DNA from: Serendipita indica DSM 11827
Lineage: Eukaryota; Basidiomycota; Agaricomycetes; Sebacinales; Serendipitaceae
Length of the DNA stretch: 64,000 nucleotides
Direction: 5' to 3'
Assembly (NCBI GenBank): GCA_910890315.1
Contig: CAJVGD010000052.1
Location: 1-64,000 of the forward strand
Part shown: in pieces, positions 32,707 through 44,618 of the stretch
Layout: each line of letters starts with the position of its first letter
How positions within the stretch are numbered: the first letter of the stretch is position 1
Notes under the pieces: model-generated
The model's database searches: none
What the model was told of the DNA's origin: nothing
The model's input: the letters and a program-made list of their open reading frames with translations, nothing else
Translations under genes and position numbers: made by a program

Positions 32707-35174
32707 TTACTCGGTGAGGTCCACAACACCCGCCGATAAGGGGGCCTGGCCCTCAGACGTCGCGTGCAAGGGAGCATGTCGCTTTCGGAGCGAAGAAACG
32801 TCATGAGTGGACAAGGAAATGGTGTGATTCGACGCGTCGTTCCCACCGCCAGCGGCAGCACTGTCAGACACAAAGTTGTTGAACAGCTCCTTTGACGAAG
32901 GGTATCGACGCTCCTCTAAGATAGGTCTTAGAGACGAAGGAGCCGAAGTGGAGGTGATTGTTGATGTTCGGATTGTTCCCATGGCCCAGCTAATCTCGAC
33001 TAGCCGCTTGAGGCTCCAAAGGTACGCCAGTCCAAAAACTCCCGCTGATAGGAGCGCATTAAGAACAGGGAAGAGATCCGGATAACGAGTTGGAGGAGTG
33101 ATCAGCAATTCAGCCACTTGGATCACCGCCGCCGCCGAATACGCGAACTGTCAAATACAAAAAAAAGTCAAGGCCCGCGGCTGGTTTGTATGAAACAAGG
33201 GGCACTTACAAGAGTTAAGGGACGCAATGAAGATTGGCGAAGTGGGTTGTGACCGATGGCATAATTCCACAATGATAGCAGTCCAATGTATTGGACCGTG
33301 AGCCCGTCGCGCCGGAGTAGCGGCCACATACTGAGAAGCGATAAGATCGGATGACATAACGCAGACGACGATACTACACACACCTAAAGCATGCCATGTT
33401 ATTCAATAAGACACCCCATTCCCAGTCTCCACCTTCGACAGTTGGAGCGCTCGCGACCATGAGAAGAGTTAGGGGAAGAAGCGGCACCAGTATAGTCTTT
33501 TCATGCACCTGAAACGAAAACAGAAAAAAAGAGAGGGATGTCTGGAAGAGTGCGTGTGTAAAGAGGGCAAACGTAGGCGAAGGTTGACAAGACTTGCTCC
33601 GATCGCCTGCCATTTCCATTGTCCCAAATCCTTTGATCGCAGGGGCGAATAGTGCTATCATACTGGGCATGAAAGCAATGGCCGTGAACCCGGTGGCGAG
33701 CTTCGGGAGAACTGCCTTGGAAAAGTGCCGGTTCCACTTGATAAAGACATTCGACGCACACCAAAAGTTGCCGACCTTGTCTTCAAACAAGCCACGCGCA
33801 AAGGGGAATATCCTCTGAATTGGAGGGATGAGGTGTGGGGAAACTCGGATAGGAACGGGAGGAAGAGGATGGTAAAGCCAGCGATGGTTATGAATCCAAT
33901 TGACGCCAAATGCGGGACACTGTTTTCGGACATTAGCTATGATACGTTTGGGCCCGTTTACGTACCCGCTCTTCCAGCCAAGTAGTAGGCATTTCCCAAG
34001 TAGATATGCAAATACCACGGGCGCATAATATAAAGCCATTTGCTTGAACCCCAAACTTGCGACAAAGCAGAATGCACCAAGCAAATCCCGCCCTTGGGAG
34101 AAAAAGTTGAGCGAATGGAGGGTGAAACCGAGCATGACGGAATTGTACTGGAAATGACCCGAGTCGATGAGGATGAGGGCTGGTTGAAGAAGAATGGTTG
34201 CCAATGCAACATCCTTTGCTTTTGCAGAGCGGTGTCGAAGGAGAGAGGAGTTGCGGGCGAATTGGACGAGCGCTGGGATATAGATCAAGAGGTCGAGGAT
34301 GAGAACGGTGAAGCGCATGTAGACTTTGCTCGTTGCTGACCCAATTCCCCTCGAGTCGTCTAATGCGACCCACTCTGGGTTGATTTTATGGGCACTGAAT
34401 GTGATATGTGAGTTCGTGCTGTTGCTGGGTAATGGTCACGTACATAAAGCCGCATAGCCAACTCACATACGCAGTGAGAGGAGGATAATCGAGTCCCCAA
34501 TACTGGAGATCGTACTTGTACCACAGCCTGACCGGCAAATGGTAGGTGATCTCTAGCCAATGTCGCTGAGCTTCGTAGTCACCATACATCGGCGGAGTAT
34601 TCTCCCCTAGTATCATAAACACAAGTCAGCAAAAGGCGAGAAAAGAATTCACGACAAGCGCACCTGAATACGAGCCCAAGCCGACCGACCACTTTATCAA
34701 CACGGCGAACAGAATCTGGCATGGAAGCACCCAATATCCCAATCTACTTCTATGCATCCAACGAACCCAACGACGCGCTAGGCTACCGTTCAAACCGGCA
34801 ACTTTGCCGCCCTTTGGTTTTCTGTGCTCGGCCAACGAGGAAAAGCTGAGCGAGGCTTTGTGTTTGCGAGGAGATAGTTGTGCATGATTTGGATTCAACG
34901 GTGAGCTTGGACGAGATATTGGAGGCGAGACGCTGCCAACAGCAGACTGAAGCCAATTCGAGGATTGCTGTTGGATGAGATAGTGACGCCTGGGCGTTGG
35001 AGAGAGTATCTCAGAGTGATCTGTTTCAGAACTAGAATATTATTATTGTCAGCTTGTCATACCTTTGGTTATCATTTCCACATACTAGGCAGTACTGTGC
35101 ACGCTGGCCAGGGATGTAGGGCGCGGTATGGGACTTGGACGACCTCCTGGAAATGAAATGCCATTATGGTTCAT
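32707..35174 (-). CDS. ALG6: Dol-P-Glc:Man9GlcNAc2-PP-Dol glucosyltransferase
   Basis: It starts at 35174; exon 1 is 35086-35174, then 34664-35031, 34444-34606, 33966-34394, 33919 downward, and further exons to the stop at 32707. The ER-membrane enzyme adds the first glucose to the N-glycan precursor. The luminal motif [13 protein letters not shown] and [11 protein letters not shown] are ALG6 hallmarks; [18 protein letters not shown] and [16 protein letters not shown] are further family blocks among many membrane helices. The N-terminal 130 residues are disordered and unusually long. Near 33820 the frame slips by one base between [10 protein letters not shown] and [10 protein letters not shown], with no possible intron. 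The cause may be a missing base in the sequence or a real lesion. Confidence 0.9.
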
Positions 35175-36279
35175 GGAAGATGTCCGTCGCTGTCGAATGG
35201 AGCCACCCTCGGACATTTCGTCGCAGCAGTCGAGGTCGAACTGGTGTCGAGCTACGAGTTTACAGTTTACGACAAGGCGGTCAGAGAATCTTGGAATGCA
35301 GCCTAGTCACGTATATAACAATGATCATTGCCAATGAGATTGGCTCATAGTAAGGGACCTCGCCTGTAAAACGCAGGATTTCTCGTGAAAGAGAGCTATT
35401 AGCATAATGTCTACTGATGCTTATTCTCGTGTATATCAGCGACGATACACTCGATCCTGACCCAGTCATTCATTGGCTAAGTATACTCAGCTTCATTCTC
35501 CTCTCGACGGTCGACACCTCAAGCAAGGCGCAGCCCATCCAAGTAGCTTGGTGTATTCCATCAGCTTAAGCCTGCAGTCATACAGCTTTTATCGACAGGG
35601 CGAGCACTTGCCTGGCTGCCAACACTTGGCCGTCACCTCGTCAGCCATACAGACCAAATAATCCTGTAGTCAATAGAAATGAGGTAAATTGAAGACGATA
35701 AATAACATTCTCCACTCCAAAATGTTTAGCAGACTCCACAGCATCGTTGATAGGGCATACTATCCGTGGCAGACGGACTCGGCTCTCAAGATTGCAAGGA
35801 GGTCACGATTACGAGCCCAGCATCCACGTTTTGACGGTGTTGATAATCTTACGGCATTCTCATTCCTCTGAGGCGGACTCTGTCTCGGCTGGCTGCGGAG
35901 AGCGACAACAAATCTCATGACATTTATGAGCAAAATTTTTGTTGACACTCTATTGGCCAACATCCTGCGCGATAACGTCGGTAGAATGTGGAATGCCGAA
36001 CTTTGCTACGAACCTGACCTTGATCGCGAGCCGCAAGAGAGTGACCCGAGCGGCACAAGCCAAAAGGCCTAAACGATCCTAGCTCCGTCTGATATCATCC
36101 GATCTGGTCAGGTCCACGAGCTCGAGTATCGGCGCGAGAAGCCAGCAAAACGTCCAATTAGTGTCATCCAGGCGCTACTGGACCCAGTCAACGACATATC
36201 TCGGCTCTTTCAAAGCTCCAAATCGTTTTACCGGAATACAAACATCCGTACAGGTTTAATTGGCTGCTAGGCGCCGTAT
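35175..36279. other. Gene-poor 1.1 kb with a coding-like relic
   Basis: Most of the stretch shows only short frames. From about 35916 to 36069 (+) an open frame of some 50 codons starts with ATG and has protein-like composition (VDTLLANILRDNVGRMW ... CYEPDLDREP). After a stop, another frame to about 36270 (SVIQALLDPVNDISRLF) also looks coding. I recognise no family; it could be the remains of a gene or its last exons. Confidence 0.35.
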
Positions 36280-37897
36280 ATGTCATATCCGGCGAACCAG
36301 CCTTTAGCGCAAAGACTCGCGAGGGCTCGTTATGAGCAATCTGATCCAGCTAAAAGCCGTAGTGGTGATAATCCATCAGCTTCCTCTGGCAGCGTAATGG
36401 AGCCCACACACGATGCCGGCAGCGTCCTCAGCGCTGCTGGTACGACATACTCATACGATAGCGGACGGGATATCGCTCGCTACTTTCGAGAAATCAATGG
36501 TCGGCGCTTCAATAGTCAGGCGGCAACGTATCTCCTTCCTGCAGGTCGGGTACCCCGTGCTTTTTGTTGCCTCCGAAGCTCACTAGCCTTTGCAGATGAG
36601 GAAGAGTTTTGGAGACTGGATCGACAGCACGCTGCTTTCCTTGTTGGTATGGGGGATCTCTATCCGTGTCCAGACCTCGTAGAACGGATACTCGAGCCAG
36701 ACCCCGGAAGACAGAAGCGACTTCTCGACCTGGGCTGTGGGACAGCCGTATGGTACGCTTCGCACTCGCCTAAGAGACGGTGCTGTACTAGCTCATTGTT
36801 GCAGGGCATTGGCTATGGCTCGTCGCTTCCCTGAAGCCTCCGTGATCGCACTTGATATCGCCCCAACTCCCATCCCCGTCGAAGGTGTCCCGCCGAACAT
36901 CCAATTCGAGTTGGACGACGTCAACTTTGGTCTTGACCAGTTTCATGGCCAGATGGACATCGTGCATATGCGTTGTCTGGGCGCTGGTCTTCCAAAGTAT
37001 GCAGATGGGATCACCTATGCTGCGCGCTGTCTTCGTCCAGGCGGACTGCTTCTTGTCGTGGATATAGATCTCGAATTCTGTGCAGAGGATATTGTATCTG
37101 GTCAAAAGCTGTGGACGCCCGAACAACCAGACGGCTCATGGCTTCAAAGGTACTTTTACGGTAAATCGTTTCTTAGCCTCTCTGAGCGTGACAGACTGAC
37201 GATCTACCGAATAGAATTCCGCTGGGCTAATGCCCTGAATGGGACGGATATCTTTGAAGCCGAAGAAATGCTCGACAAAGGAATCTTTGACCACGAGTTG
37301 TTGGAAGCATGCGGAGCCGGAAGCGTCTTTCTTCCAATAGGACCATGGGCTAACGGTATGTCGTCATAAACACCCTGGAAAAAGATGCCGATGGATCCCC
37401 AAGGCCTCGCCACGAATGCAGACGATGCCCAGAGACTGCAGTTTGGAGGCATCCTAGCGCGCCAAAGTCTTCAAGTGAGCCTTTTCTTTGCAATAACACG
37501 ACACGACTCTGAATCTGTGTAGCATGCACTGCCAGCTTTCGAAACGTTGATGCGGAAAACAGGCATTACAGATGAATTTCTCAAAGAAAGCACATCGAAA
37601 GCCAACGCCGGTGAGAGCAAAGACAATCCTTCGAGACTAGTGCCAACGAAACCGGATCTAGAGCTCGATACACTCTCTGTACACAGCTGGTTGCGTTTAC
37701 GTATGTTATGGGGGGCCAGAAAGTCTGATGATCCAGAGGCAGCACCCGCTCCTAGGACACAGTGGCAACCGCATCCTCAGATTCATATCTACCATACTGC
37801 TGAGGAGAGTTATGCCGCTAGGCAGAAACGACAAGAAACGATGGGTGCGAAGCCAACGCCGCAGTGTTTGCTCAACGATGAGGATGAAGGTAAATAA
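36280..37897 (+). CDS. SAM-dependent methyltransferase, LaeA-like (paralog 3)
   Basis: Exons 36280-36544, 36596-36752, 36805-37160, 37215-37355, 37404-37474 and 37523-37897 give 454 residues in frame. The start is at ATG 36280. Blocks shared with paralogs 1 and 2 are SYDSGRDIARYFREINGRRF, LYPCPDLVERIL, motif I LLDLGCGTAVW, ELDDVNFGLDQF and LRPGGLLLVVDIDLEF, then a helical C-terminal half. The acceptor at 37403 (ccccaag) restores the frame that a nearer acceptor would break. It lacks two of the introns seen in paralog 2. The substrate is unknown. In position 3 of motif I the usual Thr-Gly is Thr-Ala, a mild departure from the consensus. Confidence 0.88.
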
Positions 37898-38148
37898 TGA
37901 AGTATGCGATTAAGCCTATCTATTGGACCAGGATCAAATAGGGAATTTGGGATAAAAATACAAAAGTTAAACTGGAAATCTGTATGTTTGTCAGTGAGAT
38001 TGTTGCGGGAATGAGTGGGAGAGAGCTCAGATATCTCAAGTGGAATAACTGTGTTCACGACATCGAACGGGGCATACCGCTCTCCGTGGTAGTGACAAAC
38101 AGTAGGTAGCATCATAGTTTGGAAGTGAAACAGTAGACTTACGCAAGA

Positions 38149-39148
38149 CTACTTCTTCTTGCCAACCTTCATCTTGATCTTTTCGTCTCCAACAAAGACA
38201 CCCTGCGCGGAAATAAGGCCCCTGACCAGGAAGATGCGATATACATACCTTGCCCTTGTATACCTCTGGCTCACGTAACGAGCGGATATTGGCCGCAAAC
38301 TGCGCCACCTTTTGCTTGTCTCGTCCCCACAGTTGGATGATTGTCGGACTTGGAACCGTGACCCTGATATCTTGTGGTATCATGAGATAAATGACATGCG
38401 AATAACCTAGACGAAGAGCTAGCCGCCGTCGAGGGTATTGATCGTACGAGACGGTCTCGACAATCGCAGGATTCTCCGAGGCTATACTTGAAGCAGGTGA
38501 CGCCTTTGATGCGCTTTGCATCGCGGCTAGGGATAACTGATCCTCCTCCAGCGCCGCACGGTAACCGACACCGATTAGGTAGAGTGGAACCATATACCCC
38601 TCTCCTTGCCCCTGAACGGCATTGGCGATGAGTGTTCTGGTGGTTCCCCATAGCTGGCGTTGTTGCTTGTCGTCGGGAGATTCGACAAAAAGGGTGAGTT
38701 CCCGCGGCGAGCCAGCCGACGCTCCAGATAGGGAAAAAGCTTCGTTTGTAGCTATTGGGGGACAAGCTGGGTTTCTTCGTTTGCTCTTGAACTCCTTTTC
38801 TCCATCCTTTTCTGGTGCTGTCGATGTAGATGCAGAGGCGGCACCTTTCTGGGGTAAGACGAAGCGCATAAAGTCGTAGATCTTTATACTTGTTTCACCG
38901 CTCTTGCCCCGTACGATCAGCCGCTCTTCTTGCTTGACATCGTCCTTTTTCGAAGTCGCGTTTTCACGGGGTTTCGAGAGCGAGACACGCTCAATAGTGA
39001 TGTCTGGAGGAATAACAATCGGTGTTGAGCCGATATACGACAATCGTACTGACGATGTCGACAATAGCCGTCGGTTTGAGCAGAGGATTGGGCGAGTTGA
39101 TGATTTCGACAAGGCTGCTGTACAGCGTGAAGAGTAGAAACCACTCAT
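38149..39148 (-). CDS. MRPL6: Mitochondrial large ribosomal subunit protein uL6m
   Basis: Exons 38249-39148 and 38149-38202 give 317 residues. The first 35 residues are Ser/Arg-rich with no acidic residue, as expected for a matrix import sequence. The L6 fold follows: IPPDITIERV at the start of the first domain, TLIANAVQGQGEGYMVPL and LIGVGYRA at the end of it, and the second-domain block RLGYSHVIYLMIPQDIRVTVPSPT, then IRSLREPEVYKGK joined across the intron to GVFVGDEKIKMKVGKKK. It is longer than bacterial L6 (about 177) because of insertions typical of mitochondrial forms. It is divergent from the V-ATPase gene, 178 bp away. Confidence 0.9.
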
Positions 39149-39326
39149 AACGAGGATGGGTTACAAAATCAACGACTTTTATGAGACACAAAACCCGACT
39201 TGCGAGAGCAATGGATGGTGGGCGGTCCAAGCTTCAACACTGCAAGAACCTTGGACTGCACTCCCGCCGAGGGAGAGAACAGAACACCCGTCCTGACAAA
39301 CATTTTGGACGATAATCACTAAAACA
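39149..39326. promoter_or_regulatory. Bidirectional promoter, MRPL6 / V-ATPase proteolipid
   Basis: 178 bp between divergent start codons at 39148 (-) and 39327 (+). No clear TATA motif. It is called from arrangement only. Confidence 0.5.
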
Positions 39327-40219
39327 ATGTCATATTGTCCGCCATACGCTCCGTTCTTTGGCTTTGCAGGAGTCGCAGCAGCGGTACGTGTCTTGAGTAT
39401 CCTCTTCTTGACCAAATTCTTGCCTTCCACAATACTTTCCTTACACAAAAGTCCTTCCATTTATTCTATTGCTGGATTTGCGACGAGTTCACGCTGACAA
39501 CTCGAGTAGATGGTGTTTAGCAGTCAGTATCACCCTCGAAAAGCCTTACATCGATTCAAGTGCTGACATTATATCCTATGCAGCTGTCGGCGCTGCATTT
39601 GGTACGGGAAAGGCTGGAATTGGTATCGCCGGCTTGGGATCCTTCAAGCCAGAGCTCGTCATGAAGGCAAGTGTACTGTCGGCGGTATATAAGCACACCT
39701 GCTAAATCATTTCATTTCACTAGTCGCTCATTCCAGTGGTCATGGCGGGTATTATTGCCGTGTATGGCCTGGTGGTCAGCGTTCTCATAACAGGAAGCCG
39801 TGAGTTAGGCCGCGCCAGACTGCCTAATGTATCTCATCTCTATTGACAGTGGATCCAGCGCAAGAGTATCCCCTGTATACCGGATTTGTCCACATGGGAG
39901 CTGGAATTGCGTGCGGCATGACGGGAATGGCAGCGGGGTATGCCATTGGTCACGTTGGAGATGCAGTAAGTATGCATTCTCTCTTCGTTCCGGTCGCTCA
40001 TATTGCCTAGTGTGTACGAGCCTATCTTCAGGAGGCAAAGGTCTTCGTGACCATGGTCCTCATTCTCATCTTTGCAGAAGTCTTGGGTCTCTATGGGTGC
40101 GTCGAACATCCCAAGCTCTTCCAATACTGACGTCTCCAAGTTTGATTGTTGCCATCATCATGCATTCTTCTACGTCTGGCATTGGCTGCCCTACGGATTT
40201 GACAGAGACACCGTATTAG
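39327..40219 (+). CDS. VMA3: V-type ATPase proteolipid subunit (c / c')
   Basis: Seven exons (39327-39383, 39510-39522, 39584-39666, 39724-39799, 39850-39965, 40011-40096, 40141-40219) give 169 residues. This is the rotating membrane-ring subunit that carries protons in the vacuolar ATPase. Four membrane helices are visible: [47 protein letters not shown] and [19 protein letters not shown]. The last holds the proton-binding Glu in FAEVLG. Exon 2 is only 13 bp. Intron 3 begins with GC (AAG then gcaagt), needed to keep the helix MKSLIPVV. Sequence features are shared with both Vma3 and Vma11, so subunit c versus c' is undecided; the symbol is for the family. Confidence 0.92.
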
Positions 40220-40385
40220 CTCCTGTTTCAAATACTTATTTGAACCCAGTTCTTGTTCCTAAGGGTGCGAGCTAACTACGATGGATGCGATAGTCGACGC
40301 TACGGCCTGAGATGAATGCAAGCTGGTACATTGAAATCATTCCAAACTAGAAAGAGCTTATCCTATATGGTAAACTCGCTTTCGC

Positions 40386-40905
40386 CTATGACTCTCTTAC
40401 GACTCCTCCCCTGATACCTAACCAGACAACCCTGAATAGGTAGGGTGAGTAGTCTTCTCCAGACGATATCCTTTGCTGTATCAGCGCCTTTTCCGCCTCA
40501 GATATACCCTTTTGGTCTATCATTTGGGAGATCCGGGAAAGGTTATGCGCTGGCAAAGAAGTATTGCCAGAGAGCATTGGCGTTGCGTTTGTTTGGCGTA
40601 TACCAGTTTCTCTTCTGTGTTACACTGGCTGCTCCATGAGTGACGTTTCCTTCGCTACGGTCAGTGGTGCCAGGTGTCTACTCCGCGAGAAGGGACGCGG
40701 TTGGCAAACCCGCACTACTGGGCTCCGGGCTTGAGGGATTGGTGGCTGAAGGGACTCCATAGGTGAATGTCGGGATCGAGTGTGACGTCGGTCCTTCATG
40801 GTCTGGGCTCGTCGCAACAGCGCTCTCGAAATACAAAGAGTCGGGCGTATTAGATCCAGTCGAGCTCAAACCATGCGAAGAGTTGGAGTCTTTGGTTGTA
40901 TCCAT
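40386..40905 (-). CDS. Short hypothetical gene, uncertain structure
   Basis: Two coding-like stretches lie in line on the minus strand: 40678-40905, with an ATG start and Ser/Thr/Pro-rich composition (75 codons), and 40386-40577 with a helical, charged sequence (ISQMIDQKGISEAEKALIQ, then SSGEDYSPYLFRVVW). They may be two exons of one gene, but I could not find an unambiguous splice junction between them. No known family is recognised. Confidence 0.35.
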
Positions 40906-41958
40906 GACTTAATTCGAGTAGGTGACTGGCCTTTCCTGGACTAGTCGTTGGGGGTCGTCGGTATTGGGAAAGAGGCGGTGAACAGGTATCCAGGCTTTTA
41001 AAGCACGCAAATGCATCAATAAAAGCTGAGTAAATTTTTATTGATCATGCTATCGTACCATTTGCTAACAGGGCACCACTGAGCGTGATGGAGGACAGAT
41101 TTTGTTCGATTCTCTGTACCAGACGTCAACCCCGCACCCAATTTAATATTAATATTATATAGCAAAATCTGATCCTGAGCAATGAACACGAGTCAGAGTA
41201 GACCTTTCCTCCGTCACCCGCGTCGGTTCGCTCTCCTCTTTGAAGAGATTTCCTTCTCCAAACCTGTGTATTTTGACCTTTGAGACGTACAATGAGTTCA
41301 TTGTTATGCTGTAGCAGGCCTGATAGTGTTTTGCTTGAGAGGATGTCTGGATAATGGCCCTCCATTAGGCCGTGGGCTACAAGGGTCGACCTTGCTCTAA
41401 TAAGGATGCACTAAAACTAGATCAAGATTCAGGATTATACCCACGATTCCGATGGTTTTGAATACGTATTCATTGTCATTTGGCTTGGCTCGCGGTGTCC
41501 ATCCGGCTGATCTCGCGGATCATTTTGGATCCAAATTTGGTCGTTAACTGGCTTAGGATTGCTCTTTGCACCAAAAACGCGCCGTAGATCGTCCGTAGAG
41601 GCCTTGGGCCATCGTAGTTTGGGAACATCAAAAGCTCAATGCCGAGAAGAGCCTGTTGTTGTTCCGTATAATATCAAACTCGCATCCAAGTTGCGTCTCC
41701 AATAGTATGCGGGTAGTCGTGTCGAGATCCAAATGTGGATTTCGTAGGTACGCCGTAAGCGGAGTGGATGAGCCATAATTCAGACAAAGTGTTTCTTCCA
41801 AATACACTCCGGGCCGATATTAGACCGTCTGACTACTTATTCATCCAACGTGATAACCAATGTTGATGCTTGGGTGCGGGGAAATCGCGGCGAGGCCGGG
41901 CCGGCTCAAGAGTGGCACAACCACCGTAAACTTGGACTCTTCCCCAGCTTGTCCAGCG
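40906..41958. other. Long gene-poor stretch with a coding relic
   Basis: No complete gene was seen. On the minus strand from about 41822 to 41657 an open frame of about 55 codons (containing LEETLCLNYGSSTPLTAYL and LLETQLGCEFDII) reads like a protein but ends at a stop and has no start. A further minus frame at 41126-41365 is weakly coding-like. AT-rich sequence surrounds 41150. The DUF2264 frame is open upstream to 41860. Confidence 0.35.
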
Positions 41959-44256
41959 ATGAACCCGCTCTTTGATAATCCACTCGAGACGCGTGATGAC
42001 CTTGGGAATGCGCTCAGGTCGATGCTTGACCCGCTCGCACACTTCACCTCGCCAGGAGGAGCCCGTGTCAATCTTGGCGCGACGGCCACGCACTTTGACA
42101 CCACTGCTGCGGCATTAGAAGGCTTCTCGAGACCTCTCTGGGGTCTGTCGAGCCTACTCGCAGGCGGTGGTGAGTATCCTGGCGTCGAGAGATGGATCAA
42201 AGGGTTCGAAAATGGGACGGATCCAACCAACGAAACAGAGTTTTGGGGTATGACGCGCGGAAAGGACCAGAGAATGGTTGAGATGGCGGCCATTGGGTTT
42301 ACGCTCGCAGTGGCCAAGGAGCACATCTGGGATAAGATGAACGAGAATGGGAGAAACAACCTGACTACGTGGCTCAACTGCATCAACGACAAGGATATGC
42401 CAAACAGTGCGTCACATGTAGGCCTTTGCCTAGTCTGACATTTCGTTTTATTGTAGCGAACTGGCTGTGGTTCAGAGTGAGATGGTCACGTTCCGTGACG
42501 CTTTACTGACTCTAATAGGTCTTTGCAAATCTGGGACTTCGATCAGTTGGAAGACCTTATTCAGAAGCGCAACTCAAAGCAGACTTGGACCACCTCGACA
42601 CTTTCTATATTGGCAATGGCTGGTCTCGCGATGGCCCTCCCGGTGTTCTTCAGCTGGACTACTACTCTTCCTCCTTTGCTATCCACTTTGCTCAACTAGT
42701 CTACTCGAAACTCGCCGCCAAGGAGGATCCGGAACGGTGCGAAGAGTACAGAGATCGTGCGAGAAAGTTTGCCGTGCAGTTTGTGCACTATTTTGATGAA
42801 GAGGGTGTGTGGTACCTCATTAAAGGACTTATCTGACTGTCTAGTAGGGCGTGCAATCCCCTTTGGACGGTCCTTGACCTATCGCTTTGCAACTACGGCA
42901 TTCTGGGGAGCACTCGCCTACGCAGATGTGCTCCCTCCTGCACCTCTCAACTCTTGGGGGATCATCAAAGGCCTCCATCTCCGCAACATTCGCTATCACG
43001 CCCGACTGCCCATCTTCACCTCCTCGGGAATTCTCACAATCGGATACGCCTTTCCCAACATGTTCTTTACGGAAAACTACAATTCTCCTGGCTCGACCTA
43101 CTGGGCATGCAAAGGCTTTCTCCCTCTCGCCGTCCCGGCAGATCACCCATTTTGGACCAGCGCAGAGGAGCCATATCCCACCAGCTCCATACCACGAACG
43201 ATGTCACTTGATCATCCATCACATATCCTTACGCACAGTGGAGGACATACATTCCTTTTGTCCTCTGGGCAAGCATGTCACTATCCACTGAGACATGGCG
43301 CGGAAAAGTACGGAAAGCTCGCTTACAGCGCTGCATTCGGATACTCTGTACCCACTGGGGCGATCGGGCTCGACATGTGGAACCCCGACTCGACAATCGC
43401 GCTCAGCGAGGATGGCGGGGAACGATGGGTCGTGCGGCGTCACGTCGAGGTAAACGACTCGTCAAAGGAATCTGGGGGGTTCCTTGAAGGTGCTTCAGAC
43501 TCTCCGTCCTATACCAACGAAGGCGGGGACGAAAATGGGTGGCTCCGCGCAATCTGGCGACCATGGAAGGCGACGAGCGTCGAGACGTGGCTTATCCCAC
43601 CACATCCATCCACTCCACTTTGGCATATCCGTATACACCGAATTAAACGAGACGCAGTTCGTCTTGGAGGTGAAGTTGTGCTCGTGAGTGACGCAGGGTT
43701 TGCCATGTATTCCCAGGATACAGACGGGCGTACACTATCTCTACTCGACACACCAGAAGTGGCTGCTCTAAACAAACAATACGGCAAAGTCGAAGGCGTG
43801 GACGAGCGAGGTGCATATGCGCTCGTTCGTTCGGCCGCTGGTGTCTCGGGTGTTTACGACCTCACGTCGACATTCTTTCCTTCATCTGGAAACCTCGACA
43901 AACCAGCCAAGTCGGTGACCAACGCATCAAACTACTCGTCCCTCTCGAGCTCGCAACAGAAGAATCAGGAATACACCAAACGTCGTGCGCAAATCGTGCA
44001 TTTGGATTCAAATTCCAATATTGTGTCTTCGAGGTCGTGTATGCCTGCGTTGATTGGACAATTTGGAACCGAGGATGCTGGGGGAGATGAGGATATTTGG
44101 TTGGCGACTGGAGTCTTTGCCTTGCCTACTTTGTGCAGTGCGCGAGGGGTAGAGAGGTCAGAGGCGCAGGTAGAAGGGTTCAAGCTTGACTGGCTCGATG
44201 CGTGGAACAAGCGGCCTGCTTCGTTGCCTGCTCTGCTCCAAGATAGACTTTCGTAG
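41959..44256 (+). CDS. DUF2264 domain protein
   Basis: Exons 41959-42406, 42457-42476, 42519-42804 and 42848-44256 give 720 residues. The start [15 protein letters not shown] matches the usual beginning of the family; an in-frame ATG at 41860 would add 33 residues. Conserved blocks include [48 protein letters not shown] and [17 protein letters not shown], which build an (alpha/alpha)-barrel, followed by a beta-rich C-terminal domain. DUF2264 proteins resemble glycoside-hydrolase-type toroids, so a carbohydrate-active role is possible but not established. No signal peptide is seen. The second exon is only 20 bp. Confidence 0.9.
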
Positions 44257-44618
44257 TGACATAATGGGAACTTTCAAGCAGTATTTCCAAGTTTGTCATG
44301 ACTATCATCATCAGAGGTGGACCACGAGCTACCAAGTACTCCAAGAATTATCTAGAGAGACGCACCTCAGATTCGGGTTAGTCGTGATCATTTCACGTGC
44401 GGCGGCCATCTGTAGGTTTTCTACGTTGAGCAGCGCCACACGTATTTGGGCCGGGACCGAAGCCATTGCGCAGCACGAAGCTCGAATTAAGTTGGGTGTT
44501 GTCCCTAATTTAAACAAGGGGACCACAAGAATTAGGTTATGGGGCAATTCGTGATGCTGGTCGCAAAACTGAGACGCTTGTTGAAATAACTTGTTCCCAA
44601 CCATCGCTATCGTAGACA
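44257..44618. other. Intergenic region before the NLR cluster
   Basis: 362 bp with no supported gene. The block just upstream of the start at 44619 (ttgttcccaaccatcgctat type sequence) recurs in similar form before copies B (49062) and C (53352), so it belongs to the duplicated unit. Confidence 0.5.

Noticed and set aside
35175-36279. LTR or other mobile element in the gene-poor stretch
   Set aside because: No terminal repeats, polyprotein motifs or transposase motifs could be seen.
37356-37404. Apparent frameshift in methyltransferase paralog 3
   Set aside because: Using the acceptor ending at 37403 instead of the nearer aaaaag gives a 48-bp intron and restores the frame exactly.
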